DNA from: Hydrogenophaga sp.
GTDB taxonomy: Bacteria; Pseudomonadota; Gammaproteobacteria; Burkholderiales; Burkholderiaceae_C
Length of the DNA stretch: 64,000 bases
Direction: 5' to 3'
Assembly (NCBI RefSeq): GCF_011772445.1
Contig: NZ_WVZN01000013.1
Location: 107,064 to 171,063, forward strand
The notes under the pieces were generated by a model, which did no database searches, had not been told where the DNA came from, and was given only the letters and a program-made list of their open reading frames with translations. A program made the translations under genes and the position numbers. Below, piece by piece: positions 19,959 to 29,681 of this stretch (within the stretch, counting starts at the first letter, position 1; the number at the start of each line of letters is the position of its first letter).

Positions 19959-21173
19959 TTACTTCACCAGGGGGCACTCGCCGTCCTTGAGGGGACGGAA
20001 GGCCTGGTCGGCGGGGATGGTGGCGCGCAGCTTGTAGTAGTCGTACGGCCCTTTCGATTCGGAGGGCTTCTTGACCTCGAACAGGTAGGCCGGGTGGATC
20101 TTGCGGCCGTCGGGGCGGATCGTGCCCTTGCCGAACAGCGGGTCGTCGGTGGGCAGCTCCTTCATCTTGGCGATGGTCTTGGTGCCGTCGTCGGTCTTGC
20201 CGGCTTCCACGGCCTTCAGGTAGTGCAGCACGGCGGCATAGACGCCCGCGTGGTCGGCGCTGGGGTACTTGCCGCCGTTGCGTTCGGCGAAGCGCTTGCT
20301 CCAGGCGCGGGTCTGGTCGTTCAGGTCCCAGTAAAAGGTCTCGGTGAAGATCAGGCCCTGCGCGGTGTTCAGGCCCAGGCCATGGATGTCGGGCAGGAAG
20401 ACCAGCAGGCCAGCCAGGTTCTGACCACCCTTGGTGATGCCGAACTCGGCCGCCTGCTTGATGCTGTTGATGGTGTCGCCACCGGCGTTGGCCAGGCCGA
20501 TGATCTTGGCCTTGGACGACTGCGCCTGCAGCAGGAAGGAGCTGAAGTCGCTGCCGGGGAAGGGCGTGCGCACCTTGCCCAGCACCTTGCCGCCGTTCTT
20601 CAGCACCACGGCCTCGGTGTCGCGCTCCAGCGCGTGGCCGAAGGCGTAGTCGGCGGTCAGGAAGAACCAGGTGTCGCCGCCGGTCTTCACGATCGCGCTG
20701 CCGGTGCCGTTGGCCAGCATCCAGGTGTCGTAGAGCCAGTGCACGGTGTTGGGGCTGCACTGCTTGCCGGTCAGGTCGGAGCTGGCCGCGCCGGTGTTGA
20801 CGAATGCCTTGCCTTTTTCCTTGGTGACCTGGTTGATGGCCAGGGCCACCGAAGAGGTCGGCACGTCGAAGATGGCGTCAACCTTCTCCACGTCGTACCA
20901 GGTGCGCGCCACCGTGGAGCCCACGTCGGGCTTGTTCTGGTGGTCGGCCGAGACGACCTCGACCTTGAGGCCCTTGTTGGTGGCGGTGTAGTCCTCCACG
21001 GCCATGCGCGCGGCCAGCACGGAGCCCGGGCCGCCGATGTCGGCGTACAGCCCGGACATGTCGTTCATCACGCCGATCTTGACCACCCCGTCGGAGATCT
21101 GCGCCTGCGCAGCCCCCGCCGTCAGCAGCGCCGCGGCGGCGGTGGCCAGCAGCTTCGTCGTCATCCTCTTCAT
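19959..21173 (-). CDS. ABC transporter periplasmic substrate-binding protein (LivK-like), copy 1
   Basis: MKRMTTKLLATAAAALLTAGAAQAQ signal; KIGVMNDMSGLYADIGGPGSVLAARMAVEDY. Confidence 0.95.
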   Translation of the reverse strand: MKRMTTKLLATAAAALLTAGAAQAQISDGVVKIGVMNDMSGLYADIGGPGSVLAARMAVEDYTATNKGLKVEVVSADHQNKPDVGSTVARTWYDVEKVDAIFDVPTSSVALAINQVTKEKGKAFVNTGAASSDLTGKQCSPNTVHWLYDTWMLANGTGSAIVKTGGDTWFFLTADYAFGHALERDTEAVVLKNGGKVLGKVRTPFPGSDFSSFLLQAQSSKAKIIGLANAGGDTINSIKQAAEFGITKGGQNLAGLLVFLPDIHGLGLNTAQGLIFTETFYWDLNDQTRAWSKRFAERNGGKYPSADHAGVYAAVLHYLKAVEAGKTDDGTKTIAKMKELPTDDPLFGKGTIRPDGRKIHPAYLFEVKKPSESKGPYDYYKLRATIPADQAFRPLKDGECPLVK

Positions 21174-21224
21174 GTCGTCGTCTCCTTCAGTCAGTGTGAA
21201 CGTGGAAAGACCCACCGGCGTTGT

Positions 21225-21929
21225 TCAGACACCGAGGTACTCGTGCAACATGCCCATCTTCGCGTCGAGCTCGGCAGCGGAGAAGCCCTCGACGATGCGG
21301 CCATGTTCCATGACGTAGAAGCGGTCGGCCAATGGCGCCGCGAAACGGAAGTTCTGTTCGACCATCACGATGGTGAAGCCACGCTCGCGCAGCGTGCGGA
21401 TGGTGCGCGCCAGCGTCTGCACGATCACCGGCGCCAGGCCTTCGGAAATTTCGTCGAGCAGCAGCAGCTTGGCGCCGGTGCGCAGGATGCGCGCCACCGC
21501 GAGCATCTGCTGCTCGCCGCCCGACAGGCGCGTGCCCGGGCTGTTGCGGCGTTCCTTCAGGTTGGGGAACAGCTCGTACAGCTCATCGAGCGGCATGCCG
21601 CCATCGGCCACCACGGGCGGCAGCAGCAGGTTTTCCTCGCAGCTCAGGCTGGCGAAGATGCCGCGTTCCTCGGGGCAGTAGCCCAGGCCCAGGCGCGCCA
21701 CCTGGTGCGTGGACATGTTCACCGTCTCCTGGCCGAACAGGCGGATGGAGCCGGTGCGCTTGCCCACCATGCCCATGAGGGCCTTGAGGGTGGTGGTGCG
21801 GCCCGCGCCGTTGCGCCCCAGCAGCGTCACCACCTCGCCGCGGTTCACGCGCAGGTCGACGCCATGCAGGATGTGCGACTCGCCGTACCAGGCGTTGACG
21901 CCGCTGAGGTTGAGCAGTTCTTCGCTCAT
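21225..21929 (-). CDS. ABC transporter ATP-binding protein (LivF), copy 1
   Basis: LLGRNGAGRTTTLKALMG Walker A, LSGGEQQMLAVARIL signature, LLLLDEISEGLAP Walker B. Confidence 0.95.
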   Translation of the reverse strand: MSEELLNLSGVNAWYGESHILHGVDLRVNRGEVVTLLGRNGAGRTTTLKALMGMVGKRTGSIRLFGQETVNMSTHQVARLGLGYCPEERGIFASLSCEENLLLPPVVADGGMPLDELYELFPNLKERRNSPGTRLSGGEQQMLAVARILRTGAKLLLLDEISEGLAPVIVQTLARTIRTLRERGFTIVMVEQNFRFAAPLADRFYVMEHGRIVEGFSAAELDAKMGMLHEYLGV

Positions 21930-21934
21930 TGGGT

Positions 21935-22016
21935 CTCCCGCCGGGCCGCCCCAAGGAAGGTCCGCACCCCCTGAGGGGGCAGCGAATACACGAAGTGATG
22001 AGCGTGGGGGGTCACG
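21935..22016. repeat. Dispersed intergenic repeat copy (LivF-LivG gap)
   Basis: Reverse complement CCACGCTCATCACTTCGTGTATTCGCTGCCCCCTCAGGGGGTGCGGACCTTCCTTGGGGCGGCCCGGCGG matches 34177-34251. Confidence 0.85.
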
Positions 22017-22802
22017 TCAATGGGCTCCTTGCAGTTCGGCTTCGGCGCTGCCCATGTAGGCCTCCAGCACCTGCGGGTTGGCCGACACCGTGGCGTAGTC
22101 GCCTTCGGCGATGACCTGGCCGCGCTGCAGCACGCTGATGGTGTCGGCGATGCTGGACACCACGTTCATGTTGTGTTCCACCATCAGCACCGTGCGGTTG
22201 GCCGACACCTTCTTGATGAGTTGCGTCACGCGCTCCACGTCCTCGTGGCCCATGCCCTGCGTGGGCTCGTCCAGCAGCATCAGCTCGGGCTCGGTGGCCA
22301 GGGTGGTGGCGATCTCAAGCGCGCGCTTGCGGCCGTAGGGCAGCTCCACCGTCACCCAGTCGGCGAACTCGGCCAGACCCACGGTCTCCAGCAGTTCCAT
22401 GGCGCGCGCGTCCAGGCGGTCGAGCGCCTTCTTCGATTTCCAGAAATGGAAAGACTGTCCGGTGGCGCGCTGCAGGCCGATGCGCACGTTCTCGCGCACG
22501 CTCAGGTGCGGGAAGGTGGCGGAGATCTGGAACGAGCGCACCATGCCGCGCCGCGCCACCTGCGCGGGCTTCTGCGGGGTGATGTCCTCGCCGTTGTAGA
22601 GGATCTGCCCGCGCGTGGGGATGAGGAACTTGGTGAGCAGGTTGAAGACGGTCGTCTTGCCCGCGCCGTTGGGCCCGATGAGGGCGTGGATCTGGCCGCG
22701 CTGCACGCGCAGGTTCACGTCGTTCACGGCAACGAAGCCCTTGAACTCCTTGACCAGTCCGCGGGCTTCCAGAATGCAGTCGGTGGGGGTGTTCGTTGCC
22801 AT
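22017..22802 (-). CDS. ABC transporter ATP-binding protein (LivG), copy 1
   Basis: LIGPNGAGKTTVFNLLTKFLIPTRG; LPYGRKRALEIATTLATEPELMLLDEPTQGM. Confidence 0.95.
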   Translation of the reverse strand: MATNTPTDCILEARGLVKEFKGFVAVNDVNLRVQRGQIHALIGPNGAGKTTVFNLLTKFLIPTRGQILYNGEDITPQKPAQVARRGMVRSFQISATFPHLSVRENVRIGLQRATGQSFHFWKSKKALDRLDARAMELLETVGLAEFADWVTVELPYGRKRALEIATTLATEPELMLLDEPTQGMGHEDVERVTQLIKKVSANRTVLMVEHNMNVVSSIADTISVLQRGQVIAEGDYATVSANPQVLEAYMGSAEAELQGAH

Positions 22803-23016
22803 GTAGGAGGGGCATTGTGGGCATGCCACCCATATGAAGAATGAGGGGAAACCCCACGGGGCATCGATGGCTTGCTATGGATTCAGGCTATTGCAAGCTT
22901 GGCCGCCAGCGCGCTTGCCACTCCAGGTGCCAGGCTGTCGCGCAAGCAACAGCGTGTGACTGTCAACTGGCCGACAGTCGCGTGCGCGTGCACGCGGCTG
23001 GTGCACACTGCCGGAG

Positions 23017-23823
23017 ATGAATTCGCACCCACTCGATCAGGCCATCGCGCTCGACACCCTCGCTCCCGGCCGCTATGGGGGCCACACCGATCCGGCCTGG
23101 GCCAACATGGTCGGGCCGTTCGGCGGCATCACCGCGGCCACGGCGCTCAATGCCATCCTTCAGCACGCCGACCGCCTCGGCGAGCCGGTCGCGTTCACCG
23201 TCAACTTCTGCTCGGCGCTGGCCGATGGCGATTTCGAGGTGGAGGCGCAGGCGGTTCGCACCAACCGTTCCACGCAGCACTGGGCGGTGAGCATCGAGCA
23301 GGGGGGCGAGACCGTGCTCACCGCCACCGCGCTGACGGCCACGCGGCGCGAGACCTGGGGCGCGCAGGAACTGCGTCCGCCGCAGGTGCTGTCGCCCGCG
23401 GGCCTGGGCAAGCCGCAGATGGCGGCCCTGGTGGAATGGGTGAAGCGTTACGACCTGCGCTTCGCCGAAGGGCCGATCCCGCGCGTGTGGGACGGCGAGG
23501 GCGAGAACAGCCGGACCACCGTGTGGGTGCGCGACGAGCCGCCGCGGCCACTGGACTTCGCCAGCCTCACCGCGCTGTGCGACGTGTTCTACCCGCGCGT
23601 CTGGCGCCGCCGCGCCACGCGCGTGCCGGCGGGCACCGTGTCGATGACGGTCTACTTCCACGCCGGCAGCGCCGAACTGGCCGCGGTGGGAGACGGCTGG
23701 CTCATCGGGCAGGCGGAGGCCAGTGCGTTTCGCAACGGCTACTTCGACCAGCGCGCCCAGGTGTGGAGCCAGGCGGGGGCGCTGCTGGCCACCACGCACC
23801 AGGTCGTCTACTACAAGGAATAG
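23017..23823 (+). CDS. Acyl-CoA thioesterase family protein (tandem hotdog)
   Basis: YGGHTDPAWANMVGPFGGITAATALNAIL..GTVSMTVYFHA..QVWSQAGALLATTHQVVYYKE. Confidence 0.85.
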   Translation: MNSHPLDQAIALDTLAPGRYGGHTDPAWANMVGPFGGITAATALNAILQHADRLGEPVAFTVNFCSALADGDFEVEAQAVRTNRSTQHWAVSIEQGGETVLTATALTATRRETWGAQELRPPQVLSPAGLGKPQMAALVEWVKRYDLRFAEGPIPRVWDGEGENSRTTVWVRDEPPRPLDFASLTALCDVFYPRVWRRRATRVPAGTVSMTVYFHAGSAELAAVGDGWLIGQAEASAFRNGYFDQRAQVWSQAGALLATTHQVVYYKE

Positions 23824-23860
23824 GTGCTGCCGGTGGGGTGCGGCAACGCCGGGCGCATCG

Positions 23861-24361
23861 TCACCGCTTGGCCGGCACGCCGGCCAGCGGCAGGAACAAG
23901 GTGCACGGCGAGTCAGGCAATGCGATGAAACCGTGGTGACGGTAGAACGCGGCCGCCGTTTCGTCCTTCGCGTCCACCATCAACGCGTGGGCCGCGATCT
24001 CGGCGCGGGCCGCGCGGTCGAGTGCGTCCGCGAGCAGTGCACCGCCCAGACCTTCCCCCTTGAAGTTCGCGTCGACGGCCAGACGCCCCATGCGCACGGT
24101 TGGTACAGAGGGGTAGCGCGGAAGCTTCTTGCCGGTGCTGGCGGGCAGATCGGCCAGCAGAACGCTGGCCGATGCCAGGGTGTAGTAGCCCGCAATGCGG
24201 GACTCATCGGCCAGCGCCACGAAGCAGGTGGCCACGCGTCGGGGGATGTCCTGGGTGACCTGTTCTTTGAGGTAGCGGTCCAGCGCGGGTGAGCCACTGT
24301 CGAATGCGGCACGGTCATGCGCCCCGTCCAGCAAGGCCAGGCGAAACGGCGCGCGGCTCAT
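23861..24361 (-). CDS. GNAT acetyltransferase, TacT-like toxin
   Basis: FDSGSPALDRYLKEQVTQDIPRRVATCFV..RMGRLAVDANFKGEGLGGALLADAL..FYRHHGFIALPD; 4-bp overlap with upstream DUF1778 gene. Confidence 0.9.
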   Translation of the reverse strand: MSRAPFRLALLDGAHDRAAFDSGSPALDRYLKEQVTQDIPRRVATCFVALADESRIAGYYTLASASVLLADLPASTGKKLPRYPSVPTVRMGRLAVDANFKGEGLGGALLADALDRAARAEIAAHALMVDAKDETAAAFYRHHGFIALPDSPCTLFLPLAGVPAKR

Positions 24362-24639
24362 TCCGCGCGCAAGAGCTTGCGGCGGTGGGCGATGGCCCGC
24401 TTCAAGGCCGGCGAGGGCTTCGGAGGTGACTGCAGCGCCTTGGCGAAGCACGCCTGGTCCGCCAACGACAAACGCATGACGTCGGCTTGCTCGATGGCGC
24501 GTTGCGCGGCGTCCTGAACGGCAGTCACCACGAAATCCGTCATCGTCCGTCCTTGAAGTTCGGCGGCCCGTTTGAGCATCAGATGCAGGTTCGTGCTGAT
24601 CCGGGCCTCAAGGCGGGCGGTGGATGAGGTTGAGCGCAT
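24358..24639 (-). CDS. DUF1778-family (TacA-like) ribbon-helix-helix antitoxin
   Basis: RLEARISTNLHLMLKRAAELQGRTMTDFVVTAVQDAAQRAIEQADVMRLSLADQACFAKAL. Confidence 0.9.
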   Translation of the reverse strand: MRSTSSTARLEARISTNLHLMLKRAAELQGRTMTDFVVTAVQDAAQRAIEQADVMRLSLADQACFAKALQSPPKPSPALKRAIAHRRKLLRAE

Positions 24640-24714
24640 GGTTTGGCAGAGGAGGCGTACGGCAGATTGCCGGATTATCGCTCTGTTCGTAGGGTCGTCC
24701 AACCGCCCCGCCGC

Positions 24715-27045
24715 TCAGGGCCGGCCCAGGAACAGGTACAGCCCGGTGAAGCCCTTGGGCGCGCTCACCACGCTCAGGTACAGCGGGCCGATGCCCGTGT
24801 CCGCGCCCACGAACAGGCTGCCGCCGGCCAGCAGGTCGCTGAAGGACACCTCGCGGCGGTCCAGCCAGGCGTTGCCCGCCTCCAGGGAGCCGCCCACGAA
24901 CAGCGCGCGCGCGATGCCCACATCCCAGGGCAGGCGGCGGTAGTACGTCAGGCGGCCGAAGGCCAGGTAGTTGCCTGCCACCTGCCCGGAGCGGAAGCCC
25001 GACAGGTTCTGAAAACCGCCCAGCGAGTACTCGTCGATCGCGCCGATCGGGATGTTGTTGGCGTGCGCGAAGCGCAGGCCCACGTTGAAGGTGTGCTGAC
25101 CGAAGCTGCGCACACCGGTGAACGAGCCTTCGACGCGCGCGAAGCTGCTGCGCTCGCCGCCGCGCACCTCGCGCCGGCCCACCACCACCTCGCCGAAGGC
25201 GCGGTAGCCGCGCGAGGGAAAGTTGGCGTAATCGAGCTGATCGGCCATCACGGCGGCGCGCACCCCGGCCTCGCGCCAATGCACGTTCAGCACGCCGGGC
25301 AGGATGTCGAAGCCCGGTTGCACCAGTTCCAGCTCGGACTGCCGCGCGCTCGTCAGCACGCCCAGGCGCATCTCGCCGACCGAGCCCTGGCGGCCGATCG
25401 GCCAGCCGATGTCGGCGCCCAGCCGCAGCGATTCGCGCTGGATGCGCGCCAGCGGGCGGCTTTCGCTGTCGTACAGGTCGATCTTGCGCACGGTGATGTC
25501 GCCGTAGCCCGCCACGAAGGTCTCGCCGGAGAGGCCCAGCGGCTGGTAGATCTCGGAGTACAGGCCCAGCGTCTCGCCGAGCTGCACGCGGTTGCGCCAT
25601 TCGGTGCCGCTGGGCGTGAGCCAGTGCCGGTTGTGGCTGATGCGCAGGTTGAAGGCGCCCTCGCCACGGAAGTCGGTGCGCAGGTCGATGCCCACGCGCA
25701 GGTAGTTGGGTCCCCAGTTGTTTTCGCGCAGGCCCACCACCAGGTCTTCCCCGCCGCTGTCGGGGTCGCGCACCAGTCGGTAGTCCACGCGCTCGTAGTC
25801 GCCGCTGGCGGCCAGGGCCTCCATGTCGTGTTCGATCACGTCCACGTCGGCGCGCTGGCCCTTGAGGTGCTCCAGCCCCACACCCAGGCGCTGCGCGCGA
25901 GCCTCGTCCACCCCCTCGAAGCGGATGCCCGCGATGGTGCCCACGCGGGTGGCGTTGAGCTCGCTCTGGCTGTGCCGGGCTTGCGTCCAGTCGGCGTACT
26001 GGCGCTCATCCACCGCGAAGCGTTCGAGCGCGGCCCCCACGGTCTGCGCGTACGCGTTGCCCAGGCGCACCAGCTCCGCGGCCTGGTCGAAGTCCGCCGA
26101 GGTGAGCTTGCCCAGTGGCGGGGTCAGCAGCAGGTCGCGCGGCGTGAGCATGGCGATGCTGGCCTTGACGTTCTGCTCGGTGAGGATGTGCACCATCTGC
26201 GTGGTGATCCCCACCAGCGAGTACAGCGTCTCGCGCCCGGCCAGCGGCGTGCCGATGTTCACCGCGATGATCACCTCGGCGCCCAGTTCGCGCGCCACGC
26301 TCACCGGCAGGTTGTTCACCAGGCCGCCGTCGCCCAGAATGCGCCCGTCCAGCCCCAGCGGCGAGAACACGCCCGGCACCGACATGCTGCCGCGCAGCGC
26401 CGCGGCCAGGTCGCCGCGGTCCATCACCACCTCCTGGCCGGTCTCCATGTCGGTGGCCACCGCGCGAAAGCGCGTGGGCAGCGCGTCGAAGCTGCTGAGG
26501 TGGCGCGTGGGCAGGGTGTAACGACGCAGCAGCATCTCCAATGAGCGCGAAGACACCGCGCCCGTGGGCAGGCGGAACTCGCCATCGCGAAACCCGAGCA
26601 GGAGCACCGGCGAGAGCTCGAAGTCCTCCTCCTTGCGACGCTGCGAAAGCATCTGGCGCGGCTGGCGCGTATTGAACAGGCCGTTCCACTCCACCGACAG
26701 GATCTCGCGCTCGAGCTGCTCGCCCGTCATGCCGCTGGCGTACAGGCCGCCGATGATGGCGCCCATGGAGGTGCCGACGATCAGGTCCACCGGCACCCGC
26801 GCGGCCTCCAGCGCCTTGATGACGCCCACGTGCGCGAAGCCGCGCGCGCCGCCGCCCGAGAGCACCAGCGCCACGCGCGGGCGCGGCTGCGGGGGCAGGG
26901 GCGCCTGGGCTGCGGTGGCCTCCCGGGCTTGAGGCAGCTTGTCCTGGGCGTGCGCCGGGGCGACCGCGAGGCCCAGGCCCGGCAACAGGAAACACAGCAG
27001 CAGGAGGAACGGCAAGCGCGACGGACGGGGCAGACGAAGGCGCAT
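24715..27045 (-). CDS. Patatin-like phospholipase with C-terminal POTRA/BamA-type beta-barrel (PlpD-like, type Vd)
   Basis: Signal peptide; ALVLSGGGARGFAHVGVIKAL, GTSMGAIIGGLYASG, DGGLVNNLPVSVA; C-terminal surface-antigen barrel repeats. Confidence 0.92.
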   Translation of the reverse strand: MRLRLPRPSRLPFLLLLCFLLPGLGLAVAPAHAQDKLPQAREATAAQAPLPPQPRPRVALVLSGGGARGFAHVGVIKALEAARVPVDLIVGTSMGAIIGGLYASGMTGEQLEREILSVEWNGLFNTRQPRQMLSQRRKEEDFELSPVLLLGFRDGEFRLPTGAVSSRSLEMLLRRYTLPTRHLSSFDALPTRFRAVATDMETGQEVVMDRGDLAAALRGSMSVPGVFSPLGLDGRILGDGGLVNNLPVSVARELGAEVIIAVNIGTPLAGRETLYSLVGITTQMVHILTEQNVKASIAMLTPRDLLLTPPLGKLTSADFDQAAELVRLGNAYAQTVGAALERFAVDERQYADWTQARHSQSELNATRVGTIAGIRFEGVDEARAQRLGVGLEHLKGQRADVDVIEHDMEALAASGDYERVDYRLVRDPDSGGEDLVVGLRENNWGPNYLRVGIDLRTDFRGEGAFNLRISHNRHWLTPSGTEWRNRVQLGETLGLYSEIYQPLGLSGETFVAGYGDITVRKIDLYDSESRPLARIQRESLRLGADIGWPIGRQGSVGEMRLGVLTSARQSELELVQPGFDILPGVLNVHWREAGVRAAVMADQLDYANFPSRGYRAFGEVVVGRREVRGGERSSFARVEGSFTGVRSFGQHTFNVGLRFAHANNIPIGAIDEYSLGGFQNLSGFRSGQVAGNYLAFGRLTYYRRLPWDVGIARALFVGGSLEAGNAWLDRREVSFSDLLAGGSLFVGADTGIGPLYLSVVSAPKGFTGLYLFLGRP

Positions 27046-27150
27046 GAGCGTCGTGTGAGAGACAGGTCGAGGGAGGCAAGTCTAGGGCGCCCCGGGGGCC
27101 TTCGTGGTAACTTGCCCGGCTGCTGTGTTCAACCCTTCCAGCGAACGACC

Positions 27151-27915
27151 ATGAGCGACATCCTCGTCCACACCGAAGCCGGCATCCGCACCGTCACCCT
27201 CAACCGGGTCGACAAGAAGAACTCCATCACCTCGGCCATGTACGGCGCCATGGCCGACGCCCTGGCCAGCGCGGTGGACGACCCCGCTGTGCGCGTGGTG
27301 CTGCTGCAGGGCCACGAGACCGTGTTCTCCGCCGGCAACGACATCGGCGATTTCCTGAACAACCCACCCGCCGGCCTGGACTCGCCGGTGTTTCGCTTCC
27401 TCAAGGGCATCGCCACCTTCCCCAAGCCACTGCTGGCGGCGGTGTGCGGCCCCGCGGTGGGCGTGGGCACCACCCTGCTGTTCCACTGCGACCTGGTCTA
27501 CGCAGGCGACAACGCCGCCTTCTCCATGCCCTTCGTGAACCTGGGCCTGTGCCCCGAGGCCGCCAGCAGCCTGCTGGTGCCGCAGATGCTGGGGTACCAC
27601 CGTGCCGCCGAGGCCCTGCTGCTGGGCGAGCCCTTCATGGCCGAAGCCGCGCTGGAGGTGGGCCTGGTCAACCGCGTGCTGCCGCCCACCGAAGCCAACG
27701 ACTACGCGCAGTCGGTGGCGAAGAAGCTCGCGGCCAAGCCGCTGAGCTCGCTGGTGGAGACCAAGCGGCTCATGAAGAAGGGGCAGGAAGAGCGCGTGCT
27801 GCGCACCATCGCCGAAGAGGGCGAGAGCTTCGGGCGCATGCTGCGTGAACCGGCGGCGAAGGAGGCCTTTGGCGCCTTCATGGAGCGGCGCAAGCCGGAT
27901 TTTTCGAAGGTTTGA
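27151..27915 (+). CDS. Enoyl-CoA hydratase/isomerase family protein
   Basis: MSDILVHTEAGIRTVTLNRVDKKNSIT..FSAGNDIGDF..CGPAVGVGTTLLFHCDLVYAG. Confidence 0.93.
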   Translation: MSDILVHTEAGIRTVTLNRVDKKNSITSAMYGAMADALASAVDDPAVRVVLLQGHETVFSAGNDIGDFLNNPPAGLDSPVFRFLKGIATFPKPLLAAVCGPAVGVGTTLLFHCDLVYAGDNAAFSMPFVNLGLCPEAASSLLVPQMLGYHRAAEALLLGEPFMAEAALEVGLVNRVLPPTEANDYAQSVAKKLAAKPLSSLVETKRLMKKGQEERVLRTIAEEGESFGRMLREPAAKEAFGAFMERRKPDFSKV

Positions 27916-27923
27916 GCGAGGAC

Positions 27924-27955
27924 GGGCGGGGCCGGCAGACGCCGCCGGCCCGCCC
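27924..27955. terminator. GC-rich hairpin between convergent genes, candidate bidirectional terminator
   Basis: GGGCGGGGCCGGC / GCCGGCCCGCCC inverted repeat (one bulge); no strong T-tract. Confidence 0.4.
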
Positions 27956-27957
27956 GA

Positions 27958-28458
27958 TCACTTCGGCTGCTTCAACTTGCTGTAGGCGAGTTCGCCGATG
28001 TTCTCCGCGACCTGGCCGATGCCCTGCCAGGCGTTGCGGTAGTAGTCCTCGACCTCATGGGACTTGCCCTGGTGCTCAATGGTCGCCTTGATCTCGTCCT
28101 TACCCGCCAGGGCCCCGGCCGTGAGGCGGGCGAAACCCGATCGCGCGGTGTAGGACTTGATGGTCAGGGTGGCCACGTCGGTGCTGGACATCTGCGCCCC
28201 CTCCTCAGCGGCCATCCGGGCATAGGCGTCGGTGATGTACCCCCGCACGGTCTCGCTCACCTCGCAGCTGCCGCAGTCCGTTTTTACCCGCAGCATCGGC
28301 ACGCGCCACTGGCCGGCGGCCGGTTTCGGGGCGCTGGCCTGGGTGGCGGCGGGGGCGGTTTGGCTGGCGGGCGCGGGGTCCGGGCGGGTGCTGGCGCAGC
28401 CGGTCAACCAAGCCGCCAGCGAGAGGACGCAAAGGGAACAAGACCGATGGAAGTTCAA
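27958..28458 (-). CDS. Hypothetical lipoprotein (DUF4410-like)
   Basis: FHRSCSLCVLSLAAWLTGCASTRPD lipobox; IKSYTARSGFARLTAGALAGKDEIKATIEHQGKSHEVEDYYRNAWQGI; TTG start at 28458 is tentative. Confidence 0.65.
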   Translation of the reverse strand: MNFHRSCSLCVLSLAAWLTGCASTRPDPAPASQTAPAATQASAPKPAAGQWRVPMLRVKTDCGSCEVSETVRGYITDAYARMAAEEGAQMSSTDVATLTIKSYTARSGFARLTAGALAGKDEIKATIEHQGKSHEVEDYYRNAWQGIGQVAENIGELAYSKLKQPK

Positions 28459-28597
28459 AACAAGGCTCCTGAAGTCTGGCTGGACAGGCTGTCCCGAGAT
28501 GGCGGGTCGTAGGATAGCCGGCTGGACATGGGGCTGCGTTGGCGCGATGCCGCGAGCGGGCCCAGACACCCATGCCCGCGTTCACGACCTGGCCCCG

Positions 28598-28912
28598 ATG
28601 CCCATCCGCCGCCTCACGCCCGACGACGCCGCCGCGTACCGCGAACTGCGCTTGCGCGCGCTGCGTGAGCACCCCGAGGCTTTTACGTCCGACTGGCAGA
28701 CCGAGCGCTCACGACCACCGGAGGAGTCTCGGCAACGCCTGGCGTCGGTGTCGGTGCCTTTCTGGGGCGCTTTCGACGACAGCGGTGCATTGACCGGCAT
28801 GGTCGGGCTCGACTGCCCTTCGCGCGCCAAGCAGCGGCACAAGGGAACGGTGGTGGCGATGTACACCTGGCCCTGTGAGGGCCGGCGGTGGCCGCGCGCG
28901 GCTTCATCTTGA
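28598..28912 (+). pseudogene. Truncated GNAT acetyltransferase
   Basis: MPIRRLTPDDAAAYRELRLRALREHPEAFTSDWQTE.. typical GNAT N-terminus that ends at about 104 aa, before the acetyl-CoA loop. Confidence 0.6.
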
Positions 28913-29443
28913 CCGTGGCAAGCCGAGGCCTTCGGCGATCGCGCGCGCGGCGCCTTCGGGGTCGAGGACCGCCGTGTCGATGACCAGCTGCGCGCGCGGC
29001 ATCGCACGTTCCGAGGCCTCGAACTGGGGGCGCAGTTCCCGCAGCAGCTCCAGTGACCGCAGCTTCCCGAACTCCGCCCGGCTGGGGGCCGTCAGGCGCT
29101 GTTCCTGCACGCTGGCCGGAACGGTCAGTTGGACGAAGTTCGTGCGGCCCCCGGCGGCCTTCACCGCCTCGGCGACGCGCTGCGCAAAGCCGTCGGCGAC
29201 GGTGGGCTCGGGCGCGAACGTGAAGATGGTCGAGCGCCGCGCCTCGGCCGCCTCGCGCAGCAGGTCGAGCCACAACCGCTCGCGCAGCCTGACGAAGCGC
29301 TCGCTGCCGAACGGGAAGACCGCCGCCACCGCATCGACGATCAGGTGGTTGTGGAAAACGGCGTAGCCGGTTGTGCGGCCCAAGGCCCTGGCGATGGTCA
29401 GCTTGCCGCAGGCGACAGGGCCATGGATGAATACGAGCTCCAT
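28904..29443 (-). CDS. P-loop NTPase / AAA-type kinase-like protein
   Basis: MELVFIHGPVACGKLTIARALG (GPVACGKLT Walker A); FHNHLIVDAV..TVPASVQEQRL. Confidence 0.8.
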   Translation of the reverse strand: MELVFIHGPVACGKLTIARALGRTTGYAVFHNHLIVDAVAAVFPFGSERFVRLRERLWLDLLREAAEARRSTIFTFAPEPTVADGFAQRVAEAVKAAGGRTNFVQLTVPASVQEQRLTAPSRAEFGKLRSLELLRELRPQFEASERAMPRAQLVIDTAVLDPEGAARAIAEGLGLPRSR

Positions 29444-29681
29444 GCGGGCTATTGTGGCCGTCGCCGGCGGGCCGCCCAGCGCCTGTGCGCGAGGACGCCC
29501 CCACGATGGACCGTTCGCCCGCCCACCGCCGGTGCGGGATAACCCGCATCGGGACGACCCGAAGGAATGTGGGTTTTGAGTAGACGCCTGTGCCTTCGGC
29601 CCATGGTTCACGCGGCCCCGCCTTCCTAGGATTCGCCCCACTCGAACACCGGTTCGGGGCTGACCATCCAAGAGGAGACAC

